Shown piece by piece: positions 43,507 to 54,905 of a DNA stretch of 64,000 nt (position 1 is the first letter of the stretch; each line of letters opens with the position of its first letter). The position numbers were made by a program, and so were the translations under genes. Under the pieces are notes generated by a model. The model did not search any database, had not been told where the DNA came from, and was given only the letters and a program-made list of their open reading frames with translations. The stretch is from positions 1 to 64,000 of the forward strand of contig NW_015971559.1 of assembly GCF_000182565.1 (NCBI RefSeq), in the 5' to 3' direction. Source of the DNA: Spizellomyces punctatus DAOM BR117. Its lineage: Eukaryota; Chytridiomycota; Chytridiomycetes; Spizellomycetales; Spizellomycetaceae.

Positions 43507-45417
43507 TCATTTGAGATCGACGTGGAAATGTTCCGCGTCTTTTAATTGGGCTTCAAAGGCCCCTGGAGCCTTCTCTGTAGAGTTGAGGTTCCATTTGTTC
43601 CGAAGTGTCTGCCATTCTTCTTCGGAAATGTTCTCTTCGGGGTCCGCGACCGAATTATGGGTCGCGGTGGACAGTTTGAGGCCTAACGGGGCCGTTGTGC
43701 TAGCAGCAGTGGCCTCAAGAGGGTTTTTGATGAGAAAAGTTTGGGCTGCCATGCGCATCTGTCCTGTGATTAACATGGTTAATCTAGACTTCTGAGCTTT
43801 GGCTTTGGTCAGCCATGGCATTGACACATCCTTCATGAATTCACCCTGCTTGGTCTTGTATGGTGTGCTGTGCATGTGATCAGTGTCCAGCTCATCTGTT
43901 ATGAAGCAAGGGATAAGGATGTCCAGATTCTTGAGTGTCACTGCGAAACTGGGTAACAGGGGTTCCTGAACCAAGATTTGGAGTTTCAAATGTCCCAGAA
44001 CATTGTTGGCTAGGATGATGAGAGGTTTCCCATATGCAATGACTCAGAAATAGGTGCGGAAAGTCAGGTATTCTCCTCTGCAGCCTCTGAGGGAAGTTTC
44101 GAGGTATACTGTCTTGGTAGATGAGATACATCCACCAATGCCGTTGAAAGCCATCATTTCCACATCCTGCAAATCGGTTTCGGAGAACAGAAGGCCCTGG
44201 TATGTGTCAGAAATCAGAGACTCGCAGGCTCCTGTGTCTAGTACCACAGGTGCCCAGAGCTGAGCAATGATGGCTAGTGTCCAGCAAGGCTGCGTTTGGG
44301 TCTTGGTCTGGCTTTTGAGTACATCGCCTAAATCTACCATGTAGAAGGCATTGATAGAAGGCACCGCGACCTCGAAATGGGGCGCGATGTCGTTAATTGT
44401 TGCTTCCATAGCCTTGATCAAACTCTCAAAGTGTTCTCTAGGTTTGTCATTTTGTGGTTTTGTTGGTTTATTCTGGCAAGCAACTTGTTCAATAGCCAGC
44501 ATGACTATATGCATCCATTCACTCTCTTCGTGTCTTTGGAGACATGGATGGTCTTTAATGTGCAGGAATTTGGGGTTTCCACAACGATAATAATAGTCTG
44601 AGTGAATGATATTGCCTGTCAGGAGAAATGCCACCAGTTGCAGGTTGGCATAAGAATCAAAGATAACAGGATCTTCAGAGCTCCACATCAAGAATTTCTC
44701 GTGCTCATCGAGCCTTATCCAGGCAAGGAGGATCAAACGAGGGGTACCATCTTCTCAGACCTTTCGCAGGATTCGATCCTTGTTAGCTTCAGCTGTGGCA
44801 GTGATGTAGAGGTGGTGGGAACTCCATGCGACTGCATAGGGGTTGTTCCCGAGGTGCCTGGTGCCTCGCTTCGGTTCTTTGGCAAAGAAGCTGAGCACAC
44901 GGGGGTTGTTGCCCATCATCAGAGCCACTTGCAGGGTGCCCCAGATGATGGCTATTTTGTCCCAGACTCGGTCCCAGCCCTGTGTGGGCATGCAGGGGTC
45001 CTCTTCCTTAGTCTCTGTGACCTCGGAAAGAGGTGCGGTCATCAAAATTGTTGATTCCAAGTGCTTGGGTGAATGAAAGAATCCAATGGTGTGGAATCCT
45101 TGATTAGCGGCGGCTGTCCTTTCCAGTTCCAAAGCCAAAAAAAGAGTCTCAGTGGTAGCGGACGTCAAGTCCAGCTCCACTATGTAAGACTTCTTGGACT
45201 CCTGTTTGGGTTTCCAACCTGCGGGCATGGGTTCTCCATATGGTCCCTTCTTTCCATCTTCAGGATCTTTTCGGTTCGGGTTCTGCCAGCAGAAAACATT
45301 CCAATGCTTTTTCTGACAGAATTTGCAGGGTGCCAGTGGTTCCTTGTTGGGGTCCAGAACCATCTTCTGAAGACCATTGTGACCCTTTTCGGGGTTTCTG
45401 GTTTTATGTTGAGCCAT
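43507..45417 (-). pseudogene. G4 gag C-terminus, protease and linker
   Basis: Three open pieces: 44,755-45,417 with the short knuckle CKFCQKKHWNVFC; 44,044-44,736 with retropepsin VVLDTGACESLIS; 43,507-43,989 linker. The breaks are TGA codons; the one at about 44,752 is CGA in G2, which shows the direction of change. Another TGA at about 43,467 (IL then stop then HFHQ) is CGA in G2. Confidence 0.8.
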
Positions 45418-45492
45418 CTGCTTAGGGCCTTTGTTGGTTCTGGTCTTTTGTGACTTCTTCTGAGCTTCTGTGGCACCGCTGTAGCAAGGGTC

Positions 45493-46590
45493 TCATTTTC
45501 TGGTGTCATCAGAGCTGAAATAAAGGCACAGGAAGTCTTTTAATTTGGTCAGGTTCATGATGTTACAGGATTTGACCATGATTTGGATGTCGCTGGGCAA
45601 TTGTTCGACTATTAGGTCGAAATGCTGGTCAGCGGGACATTCTATGTTTGCCCAGTCACCATATGTGAGGTGCCGGAGATGAGTTTTGTGGTCAATGAAT
45701 GCAAGAAAGCTGCGAAATTCTTTGGGGTTCACATGGCAGTGCACATATTCAGTTTTGCACTTGGACTCAGTTAGGGGGTCTCGGAACTCTCGAAGCAGTT
45801 CTTCCTTCCACCTTTTCCAGGTCCATGAGCGAGTTTCCTGGGCTTCCAGAGTGTAAAACCAAGCGTCAGCAGGGGTTTTCTCGGCTATCATGGCTGGTAG
45901 GAGCTGTACCATCCTGGCATCCGACGTTGCGCTAACGTTTTGAAGAAGTTGGACTTTGTTAAGCCATTCTTCAACGTCTTGGTTTCTTCTGCCCATAAAC
46001 TCGGGTACGTCCTTTGCTTTCAAGGAATCGACCTTGGTGTCGCTGGCCCACGGGGCCGCTGGCACTTGGATTGGAGGCACCGCACCTGAAAAACTTGGTT
46101 CGGTATGCTCCCTTGGTGTGTCCGCCGTTTCCCACGGGGTTGCGGACCGTTCTCTTGTAGCTCGTGCTATGGGAGGTTGTTCAGGCAGCGGGCAATGCGC
46201 TAGGGCTTCTAAGGCTCGTGCGAGGCGCTCATCCGCCGCTGTCTGACGTTCGGAAAGCCTATGAAGCTGTTCCGTAAGGTTTTGAGTTGCCAACTGCGTT
46301 GCAGCAGTCGAGCGGGCAATGTCTTCTTTTAACGCTGCCACTTCAGAGGCCATCGTGGCCAAGTTAGGGGCTTCCGGTTCGACGGAAGTGGTCCCTGAAC
46401 GCCTTGGGCGTGTTGCGGGAGGGACTTTGACGTCCTCCGCAGGACCCTGACTACGAGTCTGGATCACAGGTGAGCGGCCTCGCATTGGTGAGCGTTCGAC
46501 CGGCATCATTCTCGGTTTCGTGAAGTTCTGTCTCCGAAACGAGAGAAAAGGTTTCTGAGTAGCTACCTGAGCGGATCTCGGTTTGCGCAA
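45493..46590 (-). CDS. G4 gag, 365 codons
   Basis: Basic N-terminus (RKPRSAQVATQK, RSPMRGRSPV), a predicted coiled coil at about residues 80-125 (ASEVAALKEDIARSTAATQ), then the Retrotrans_gag core at about 180-340 (EFMGRRNQDVEEWLNKVQLL, WTWKRWKEELLREFRDPL). It ends at TGA after SSDDTRK; the same frame continues beyond into the knuckle region, so the natural gag-pol was probably longer and this stop is likely a decayed CGA. Confidence 0.82.
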   Translation of the reverse strand: MRKPRSAQVATQKPFLSFRRQNFTKPRMMPVERSPMRGRSPVIQTRSQGPAEDVKVPPATRPRRSGTTSVEPEAPNLATMASEVAALKEDIARSTAATQLATQNLTEQLHRLSERQTAADERLARALEALAHCPLPEQPPIARATRERSATPWETADTPREHTEPSFSGAVPPIQVPAAPWASDTKVDSLKAKDVPEFMGRRNQDVEEWLNKVQLLQNVSATSDARMVQLLPAMIAEKTPADAWFYTLEAQETRSWTWKRWKEELLREFRDPLTESKCKTEYVHCHVNPKEFRSFLAFIDHKTHLRHLTYGDWANIECPADQHFDLIVEQLPSDIQIMVKSCNIMNLTKLKDFLCLYFSSDDTRK

Positions 46591-46664
46591 GAGTTTCGGT
46601 ATGACCGAATAAGGTTTTCAGCTGAATTTGAGAGGGGAAGGCGGTTCGTCGCGCTTCTCCACCA

Positions 46665-47264
46665 TGTAGCGGATTTTTTGTTGGTAGACTACGGTAAAGA
46701 TGACTTGGGTCTCCTAGCAGGTTATGGGGGTGGCCGTACTAGGAATCATAGTCTCCGAATCCTTTCTTTGGGCGTCGGTAGCAACTTGGGGGTGAGAGGC
46801 AAGGAGAGTCGGTTAGTTGTGAACCGAGCAGGATTTAGAGGCTTTGGTACGGGTGATCAGGCCGTTGAAGCGCTCTGTTAGGTTCCTGTTAACCTAAGAT
46901 TGGAGTTGAGAAGCGAGTTATGGGGATTTTGTGTTGCTACGGCTTCTGCCCCCGACTTATTTTATTGAATACATCCTTTTTATACAAGATTCTTGGATAA
47001 ACTGTTAAACTAAACTAAACTAATGGGTGTCGCTGCACCGCAACTGATTTATTGGTGGCGGTACCGATCTCTTCCTTTTCCGCACTGGCTCGGGCCTCCA
47101 CAGGTTGTATGAGGCATGCTGAAATCTAATGCGCCAATTGCCATTCTCCGAACCGGTTTTTTCGGTCGCGGTAACTCAATCGGTGGAGTTGGTCACGCGA
47201 TTCGTGCTTCCCGCGTCCGATTTGGGCTTACTCGCGATCTCTCGAAGACATCCTCGTCATTACA
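46665..47264 (-). repeat. G4 5' LTR
   Basis: 600 bp with the same ends as the 3' LTR. Right flank TTAT matches the left flank. Confidence 0.92.
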
Positions 47265-47268
47265 TTAT

Positions 47269-47617
47269 CCTACAACTAGACTGGGTGCACCTGAGAGGTG
47301 GATAGCTGTGTTAGAAGCTGTGCCATCACTAGAGAATGTCTCTGGGGGCTTTGTGTCAAAAGAGCAGTGAAATAGTTGTATTACAGAAAGAAAAATGGGG
47401 GTCCTAAATACAGTACAGATCACATGATGACAACCTGACTTCAACCTCTAATTTTGGGATAAAGCAACTAACTAAGAAAGTGTTTTGCCAAGCCTGTAGC
47501 ACAGATTCAGGGCTTTCTAAAACCATCTTGGTCTTGTCAATAAGTTAATAACTCACTAAGTTATTCAAGTTACCATCCCATGGCAACTTTGATGAAATCA
47601 ATCAATTAATTCCAACA
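47269..47617 (-). repeat. Element X LTR, 5' portion
   Basis: Continuation of the X LTR interrupted by G4. On the minus strand it starts TGTTGGAATTAATTGATTG and runs to the TTAT duplication. No coding content. Confidence 0.65.
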
Positions 47618-47689
47618 CATGACAGTCCAGTAGCCACTATCTTCTTAATATATAATTTATATATATTTATAAAAATTATAAGAATAGGG

Positions 47690-47800
47690 TGAAAGATCCT
47701 TTTCAAGAACCTCACAGTATACCTGACCAGTTAATCTGTTAGCAATCACAGGTAGCAGACCTCTAAGCCACTTAACCGCTATGCCATGTGGGTGCATCTT
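47690..47800 (-). repeat. Possible tRNA-derived SINE
   Basis: The minus strand contains TGGCATAGCGGTTAAGTGGC (47,767-47,786), a perfect match to the Pol III box A consensus TRGCNNAGYGG. About 70 bp downstream is GAGGTTCTTGAAAAGG, a poor box B. An AT-rich tract (47,640-47,690) follows in the place of a SINE tail. A mature tRNA cannot be folded convincingly, so a decayed SINE or tRNA relic is the best guess. Confidence 0.3.
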
Positions 47801-47963
47801 CACTGCACCACACGCGTCACTAGATTTCTTTTGCATTGCTAGCTAGTACATTCATTAGTGACTTCTTAACATACAATAGACTTACATCTATACAAGAGTA
47901 GAGTTCACTCTGTTCCTACTCTCTATCACTAATGCATTCCTTATAGGAATATACCCTCACTAG

Positions 47964-48803
47964 CTAACATAATCCTCCATCTAAAGTAACTAAAGGGTCA
48001 GTTCCACTTCCACACTGCCCAATTACACCCCAAACTATTATATATATACACATACCCCTCATCCCAATGCTGCACTTGGGGAATACAGTTTTCTCACAAA
48101 TATCTGTTATATTCACCAGGCTCATACCCAACTCATATTCTTTAAAGATAGTAAATAATCTATTACTAAAATAAGGATTTTTCCATTGTTGTACTATCCA
48201 GTTACATTTTTCCATGCACCAAGCCCTCCTTTTATCTGCAAAGGCCAAGCTTGTATACAGTAAATAGCAGAGTGTTGTAATGGAGCATAACTTGAAAATT
48301 TAACTCAAGCTCATATTGGAGTTGTTACAGGGCTATTTACTATTTTTAACAACTGATTTAACTGTATCCAACTGCTCAGGTGTACACTTGCTCAGAGGAC
48401 CAGGTTGTTTTTGGGGTATTGTGCAACCAGTAGATTTCCACCTCAAAATTGTGTCAATAACCATAGGTTGAGGAATATCCAGGGTTCTGGCAATATGTCT
48501 GTTGCTACATTTGGATCGGTGAGCTCCAATAATTTGCCATCTGATTTCGTTCGATAGTTCTGATGTTTTGTGGTTTGGCATCGTGTGCGATCGCGAGAAT
48601 TTAGGAGGCCCTGCGTCGTCATTCTTTGATTCATCAGATTCGAGATGAATATAGTCTCTGATGTTGAAAGCACCATCATCAGAGTTAGATTCAGCTGGTG
48701 GAGGACCCCAGTAAATCTCATCAGTTGTGGTGTTGGTTTTGTCTGTCGACATTTCGAGAGAGATGCTGGGCGACCAGTGCAGTAGCAAGCAAGGGGGATG
48801 CAA
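47964..48803 (-). pseudogene. Tc1/mariner-type transposase relic
   Basis: Minus strand. The 48,333-48,803 piece has a helix-turn-helix region (LSNEIRWQIIGAHRSKCSNR, then IARTLDIPQPMV and a second HTH with PGPLSKCTPEQ), as in Tc1/mariner N-termini; the likely start is MSTDKTN at residue 18 or so. The 47,964-48,248 piece resembles the DDE domain (KRRAWCMEKCNWIVQQWK, then YFSNRLFTIF where FSDES is usual, and SGTDPLVTLDGG). The first catalytic aspartate is thus N, the middle of the protein is missing, and the two pieces are separated by about 85 bp bounded by AGTAAATAGC and its exact complement. Confidence 0.65.
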
Positions 48804-48951
48804 TGCTCATCACGTCATCAGTAATTCAGAGTCATATGACGCACGTGGTTGCAACCTGGGTGATTAACAGGATGTCAAACCAGCTCGCGTTGACTTCAAG
48901 TGACTGCTCGTAGTTGATGGTGGATCTAAATCCATAAACTTCCTCCATACC

Positions 48952-51900
48952 ATGACGAAGATTGAAAAAGAGGATGATCAAACGGGCATTGGGGGAAGCC
49001 CAGGGAAATCTGTAGTTTTGACAGGAGACAGTCCGTTCTTGTTTCCCTTCGACCCATGGCCGATACAGCTGGCATTTATGAACAGGTTACAAATGTCCAA
49101 CGTTGAAGATATTTGAAACATCGACCTCATGTACTTACAGTGAGTACGTCCTTGTTCAGCCTCTACGAGGGTCTAAGTCTTGGGAAAGTTATGATAATGG
49201 AGAGCCCAACTGGAACGGTTCGTACTTTTTCAAGACGGTGTTGGACAACCAGCTGACTCTGTTCAAATAAGTAGGGAAAGTCTTTAAGCCTTCTGTGCGG
49301 AAGTCTCAAGTGGCTGCACGACTTCCATCGTCAATTGGAAGTGGAGGAATATGCGAAATGTGTCCCCAATGAGCCTGGTATATCCAATTCTGGTACCGAT
49401 GGTATGTTGGCATTTTCGAAAAAGAACTCTGTTGGATACTCACAGTCGGCTGCACGCCTTATTGTTGGGCAGAACCTAGTTGGGTTTTGGAGCATGAGAG
49501 AAAGGAAGCTTTGCGCGAATTGGAATACACAGCAGAGAGAAAGCGAAAACGAGCACAACGCCTCGAGGAACTTCGGCAGGCGGAGAAAGAGAATGGGTGG
49601 AGACGAACTGTAAAACGACCGGTTGGTGGTGACATTCCAACATTTTACATGCAACCTTGTTGTCCCTTACCTTTGATGTAGAAGAATCATCATTGCAACG
49701 ACGAGGGCGAAGAAGAACCTCAAGAATTTTTAGTGGACGAGTACGAGAGCGACCCAGAAGCTTCGGGCACAAGGGGGTAGGATGTTGACCACTTAGCTGA
49801 ACTCTCAGGCATCGTTTTTCCAAGAAAATCAACACGCTATTTCACGTACCATTTAGTGATCTTGCGGACAACCCAACCGACTCTGATGATCATCAAGATG
49901 AACGCGACGAGATGAAGATTATCTATTGCAGTCGAACGCATTCACAGATATCTCAATTTATTAAGGAAATGAAAAAAACAGCCTATCAAACTGTGAAATC
50001 CGTATCCCTCGGGTCGCGCCAGACGATGTGCATCAACGACAGCGTAAAGCAACTAAAATCCGTGTCCCGTATGAACGACAAGTGCTTAGACCTCATTAAA
50101 GGTGTGTAAACATCCACATAGGCAATTGGATGACGGCAAATTGTTATAGTGGTTTAGCAGGCACCTCGAAACAAGGAGGGTCCTGTTGCCCGTACCTTAG
50201 CAAAGATCAGCAGAAGAGAGCACTGTTCACCGACCATCTCCATGCAGTCATTCGGTATTGCATTGAAGAGTTTTACTGCTGGAAGTACGGGGATTCTAAC
50301 AGCGATCGTAGAGACATAGAGGAGATTGTTGAAACGGGAAAACGGCAGGATACCTGCCCATACTTCGGCTCTCGCTACGCTGTTCGGACATCCCAGGTGC
50401 GATATTGGCGCTTTTTAACAATTTCCACCGTCCTTTGTAACAGTAAAAACTAGGTGGTCACTTTGCCTTACTCTATGTTACTGCAGAAGACAGCTCGAGA
50501 ATCCGTTGGGATAACGGTCAAGGGAAATATCGTGATTATCGGTATGTTATCTAAAGATCTTTAGCTAAGGGTGATACATGAGCGTAACAGCACCTTTAAA
50601 AATTCAAGACGAAGCCCATAATCTAATTGGTATAGTTGGCGAACTGCCACCGTCTGAGAGGCACCGTAATTCTAATGAAGTCGTTGATGTAGATGCCATC
50701 ACGTCCGTTCATTCTGTCTCACTGGATTCGCGGCAGGTGCGGTGGTAGGAAAATTGAGTTCACTGTGCCTTCTTATTGTTTACAGGATCCGTGCCACAGC
50801 TTAACCGGTCGGAAGCCCAATTGCAATCGTACTTGCAGAAGTACAAGAGTCGGTTGAAGGGGAAAAACCTTGCATATATCCGCCAGTTACTTTTATTGAT
50901 AAAGGCATTGCAGAGGGCCCTCAGACCGCTGATGTCTGAAGGTAAGCCGTTGGCCTCAATGAATCCATTCAGAAGTCGATCACTAATGTTAACCGGTCAA
51001 GAGCGAGCTCAATCGTATATCCGAAGGACCAATGACTTCGTCCATGATTTAGATATTGATCACATTAAGTAGGTAGACGAATGAGGAAAGGCGAAGGGAA
51101 TAAAGTGGGAAGCTGATTCTGCATCCTACAAGCCTCTTCAAAATTGAAAAGTATCTCGTCAACAGCAGGCTTGCTCAAAAGGTAGTCCTGCCCAATATTT
51201 ATCCACAATAAAACGCATGTTAACGACGATCTAACTAGCTGCAAGGATTTGCCGAAAAAACTGAAGATCCTAAAGTTGCTGCAGATTCTGAGGATACTGG
51301 TAAGCGAAGCAGCATAGAGGGGTGCTCTTTAACGGCGATTGTAGACTGAGATATTTGTTGAAACCAACAAAACCGACAGACTTTATGCCTAAACATGTTT
51401 CTCCGCTTAAGCCGGTGGAGACATTTTTGATGTCGCTAACCAATCCCGACTTGGAAGGGCGCATTGTGGTAAACATCAGTGGTAGGTGGTCCCGGTGGCG
51501 AGAGCGACTGCATGCGACAATAGTCATATGTTGCTGATAGAAGCTGATTCGAGTGCATCAAGTTTGAAGTATCTCTTACTCAACCCAGCGAACTGCTTTC
51601 GCAGCATTGTGGAGGATGCTAGAGCGGTTGTCCTCGCTGGCGGGACAATGGAGCCGGTAAGATATCAAGCCCCTTGATAGTTTGTTATCAGGTTACATAT
51701 CAATCAAGTATTGCCCCAGGTACAAGACTTATTAGATGAGGTACCACAAATCCTAGCTTTCGAAGAGTTACTATGTTTTCTCAACGGTTCTTTCAGCTCT
51801 TTCCATATCTTCCCACCGACCGTATCTCTCGATTCACATGCGGACACATAATCCCCCCAACGTCTTTGTTAACTACAATCGTCGCTAAAGGTCCCAGCCA

Positions 51901-53075
51901 GATTGATTTTGACTTCACGTTTGAAAAGCGGAATGACGGGAAAATGGTGAGGTTGTGGGTTGCTGGACAACTTTACTATTCCTGGCAGCTCTGAATTTAT
52001 GAATCCATTGTGAAGATTGATGAGCTGGGTGGTGCAATTGCCAATTTTTGTAATGTGACTCCAGGGGGAGTCGTCTGTTTCTTCGCCTCTTACGACTATC
52101 TCGAAGTGGTCTATAATCGATGGCAAATGGGACGAATTCTTTCTAGAATTAGTAGTAAGAAACAGGTATGAACAACATTATAAACGATTGGAGACTGCTT
52201 CATGATGTCATGCTGGCAAACTGATTTGTATCGCAGGTGTTCAAAGAGCCGAAGCAGAGTGTCCTGGTTGATACGACCTTGACGGCGTATGCGCAATGCA
52301 TCCGAAATACTAGCAATCGGCAGGTAAGAAACATTTGTATTCTTATATGTCGGGATGTTATGACTAATCGTATACGTTCAGGGGCACACGGGTGCCATTC
52401 TCTTTGCGGTCGTTGGAGGTAAAATGAGTGAAGGAATAAAGTAAGCGTTTGAGCCATAGAGCTGTTCTTCCGGTACAGTGTATTAACTAGCCCCAGCTTT
52501 TCAGATGATTTGGGAAGGTAATGTCATTGGCGATCTGCAAACGTCTGCTTGCATGTGGCGCACAAACTCAACATGGCCGGAAATAATTTTAGACTGGTCA
52601 TTATGGTTGGTTTACCGTTTCCCAACATCCGTTCCCAGGAGTTGAAGGAGAAATTGAATTACGTTAAAGCTCGTGCTTCATTACGGGGTTTAGACGGCGC
52701 GGTAGCCAATGATTACTATGAAAACCTGTGTATGAAAGCTGTAAATCAGTCTATTGGTAAGCTGAAACCCGAACCACGGTTCACTCTTCGACTGATGCTG
52801 ATTGAGGATTTGCGGCAGGCCGCGCGATTCGCCATAGGGATGACTATGCGGCGATCGTGCTATTAGATTACCGCTACGGACAGCAGCGCATAAAGCAGAA
52901 ATTACCTGGGTGGATTAGAGACGCGGGAATAAGTGAGCCTGGTGGATTTGGGAGGGCGATTGCAGAGATTTCCAAGGTATTGCGGCGGTGCGCCCGACCA
53001 ATTATTAGCTCTAATCTCATTGTGCAATATTTGCAGTTTTTCCGCGGTATAAAAAGCCAGGGTGCTAGTCTTTGA
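48952..53075 (+). CDS. CHL1: Chl1/DDX11-type Fe-S DNA helicase (many introns)
   Basis: Superfamily 2 DEAH helicase of the XPD/FANCJ/Chl1 group, known in yeast and animals for sister-chromatid cohesion and replication of difficult templates. Readable exons in order: [14 protein letters not shown]; Walker [21 protein letters not shown], interrupted by an intron; [41 protein letters not shown] with [14 protein letters not shown]; Fe-S cysteines NDKCLDL, SCCPYL and [16 protein letters not shown] box VIIDEAHNLI split by an intron; [66 protein letters not shown]; motif [16 protein letters not shown]. Start chosen at the ATG giving the N-terminal Q-motif-like exon; first intron 49,086-49,159. More than ten short introns are needed. 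Some exon joins are unresolved. Confidence 0.88.
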
Positions 53076-53714
53076 CGCGTTTCCTTGAATTCAGGATTCA
53101 TGCATGTTAGGGAAGACGAGGCTAGACTGGCTTGCAGCACTGTAGCTGGCTTCAGTGATCGCAGGGAATTTTAGCCATAGATTCATCAATAGTACTAGTG
53201 TTAGACGTGCAGCCATTATCTTCTTTCACCCAATTCACTGAGCAATTGACCATGTTTTTATAGCAAGCATGGGAGTCTTATGATAGATTGAATTGCAAAA
53301 ATTCTGGAGCTCCTTACTTGTTATACACCACCCTTTTCACTGGCAACCGGAAACCGAAGAACACAGCTCTGCGCTCTGGATCGATTGCATCTGGATTGAA
53401 GACAAGTATTTAGATATCGGCCATCCGCTCTGGAGTGTGTTGCTATTTTAACTCCACAGATGGTTGCGGTCGTTGACGTCGTCTACACGGTTGAAGAGCG
53501 CTTGACAGAATCTGTAAACTCGGTAAAAACAAGGTTGCTCAACTTTAGCACGTGATTAATTAATTTCGGAACCCAACGCAAGTTTTGCAGAAAAGTTTTT
53601 CTGCATATTTTTTTTTGCCTTAGGACGACAACCCTCTTTTTATTACCACTAACGTAACCTCACCATGTTCGTCGACATCGTCCCAACAGAGTCTTCCGGT
53701 TTGAAAATTATGCA
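53076..53714. other. Intergenic region, CHL1 3' / amidoligase 5'
   Basis: 639 bp without a convincing gene. Contains an AT-rich stretch near 53,560-53,640 that may be part of the amidoligase promoter. Confidence 0.5.
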
Positions 53715-54547
53715 ATGTCACTGCACAAGGCCTCCTTAGAAGCACTATTTGCTTTCGACGCAACCTCACATGTTCCTGCAGAGTTCACCTTTGGAGTTGA
53801 GATAGAGATATGGTCTCCATATCCGCGGGATGAACTTGCCGAAAAGCTGCAAGAGCGATTTGATATTGATGCAAGAGTAGTATGGTAAGGCCGGTTTCAT
53901 CCCAAAGTTTATCTTGAGCATTCTGGTTGACAAATGCATTAAGGTTTACTCATCAATGCACACCATACTGGAAAGTGTTACGGGACAGCACTCTGGTGGA
54001 CTCGCCTAAGGGCCAATATGGCATGGAACTGGTATCGCCTATTTTGCATGGCGGGACGGGGATTCAAGAAATCAAAGGAATCGTACATGCTTTACGGGCC
54101 TTGAATGTCAGGTGTGACGCTTCTACCGGCCTTCATGTGCACGTCGGTCGCCATAATATGGAATGGACCTTGACCGAATTGCAAAATATTTGCACGCAGT
54201 TCATTCGGAACGAGACTTTTTTTGATGCGATGGTACCTGTAGAGAGACGAGGTGATACTAACAGCCAATTACGATCAAACGCAAATCTGTTTATCGGTTG
54301 TCCTGGACCGCACATACATGCGACAGCTGATGTAGACGCACTTATAAAGTGTGTGAATAGCAACGGGTACGATGGGTCCACGCGGTATTTCAAGTTGAAT
54401 GTTGAATCATTGCGAACCTTCCGAACGATAGAGTTTAGGCAGCAGGTGGCGACTGTCGATTGGCAAAAGGCCGTGGCATGGGTGGCCGGTATTTTGGCAT
54501 TTTGCAAACGAGCTTGCTTGGAAAACGACACCGATGTGGGTAGATGA
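53715..54547 (+). CDS. Putative amidoligase (Amidoligase_2-like)
   Basis: ATG at 53,715 opens with SLHKASLEALFAF and reaches FTFGVEIEIWSPYP. One intron (53,885-53,942) joins the frame to FTHQCTPYWKVL. Conserved features: FGVEIE near the N-terminus, GMELVSPIL, TGLHVHVG, and RTIEFRQQ followed by W..A..WV. This set (GVEIE, ELVSP, H-V-H, E-F-R) is characteristic of the fungal amidoligase family related to glutamine-synthetase-like COOH-NH2 ligases. Substrate unknown; family members are thought to form amide bonds. About 260 aa as drawn; the TGA at 54,545-54,547 follows a GTGGGTAG that could be a splice donor, so a further 3' exon is possible. Confidence 0.75.
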
Positions 54548-54905
54548 TCTCGCATGAAACATTTCTGCGGAGCATGGCCTATCCACAGTTTTTTGACCGT
54601 AATGGCAACCGAGTGGTGCTCCACCGAAACGTTAGTACCGAGCTTCCTCATTAACAAATGTAATTTACCGGATACGGACCCTGCCGAGTTGAGGATGTGC
54701 TGGGTAGATTCACAGCAACGACATTGATGCTGTGCAAACTGGCCAGACCAAGAAGTAGTTGATAACCAATATAACTAAAGAGAAAGGTTTCCATCACTTT
54801 TCGATAGGTTAGGAGGTGTGACCCTAGTCATGATTTCTCATTGGCAAAAGATGGGTTACACAACATCGTGATATTCTGATACAATTAGATACAGTATATA
54901 AACAA
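54548..54905. other. Convergent 3' intergenic region
   Basis: 358 bp between the 3' ends of the amidoligase (+) and the dynein intermediate chain (-). It may include a last amidoligase exon. AT-rich near 54,870-54,905. Confidence 0.4.

Larger units (their letters stand above)
38374..47264 (-). mobile_element. Gypsy G4, complete chromovirus with 4-bp target duplication
   Basis: 8,891 bp on the minus strand with two 600-bp LTRs and the direct repeat TTAT on both sides (38,370-38,373 and 47,265-47,268). Polypurine tract AAAGGGGGGA against the 3' LTR; primer position TGGTGGAGAAGC after the 5' LTR. Gag, protease, RT, RNase H, integrase, chromodomain and an extra 3' coding module are present. Most internal stops are TGA codons at positions that look like former CGA arginine codons. 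It is nested in the LTR of element X. Confidence 0.93.
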
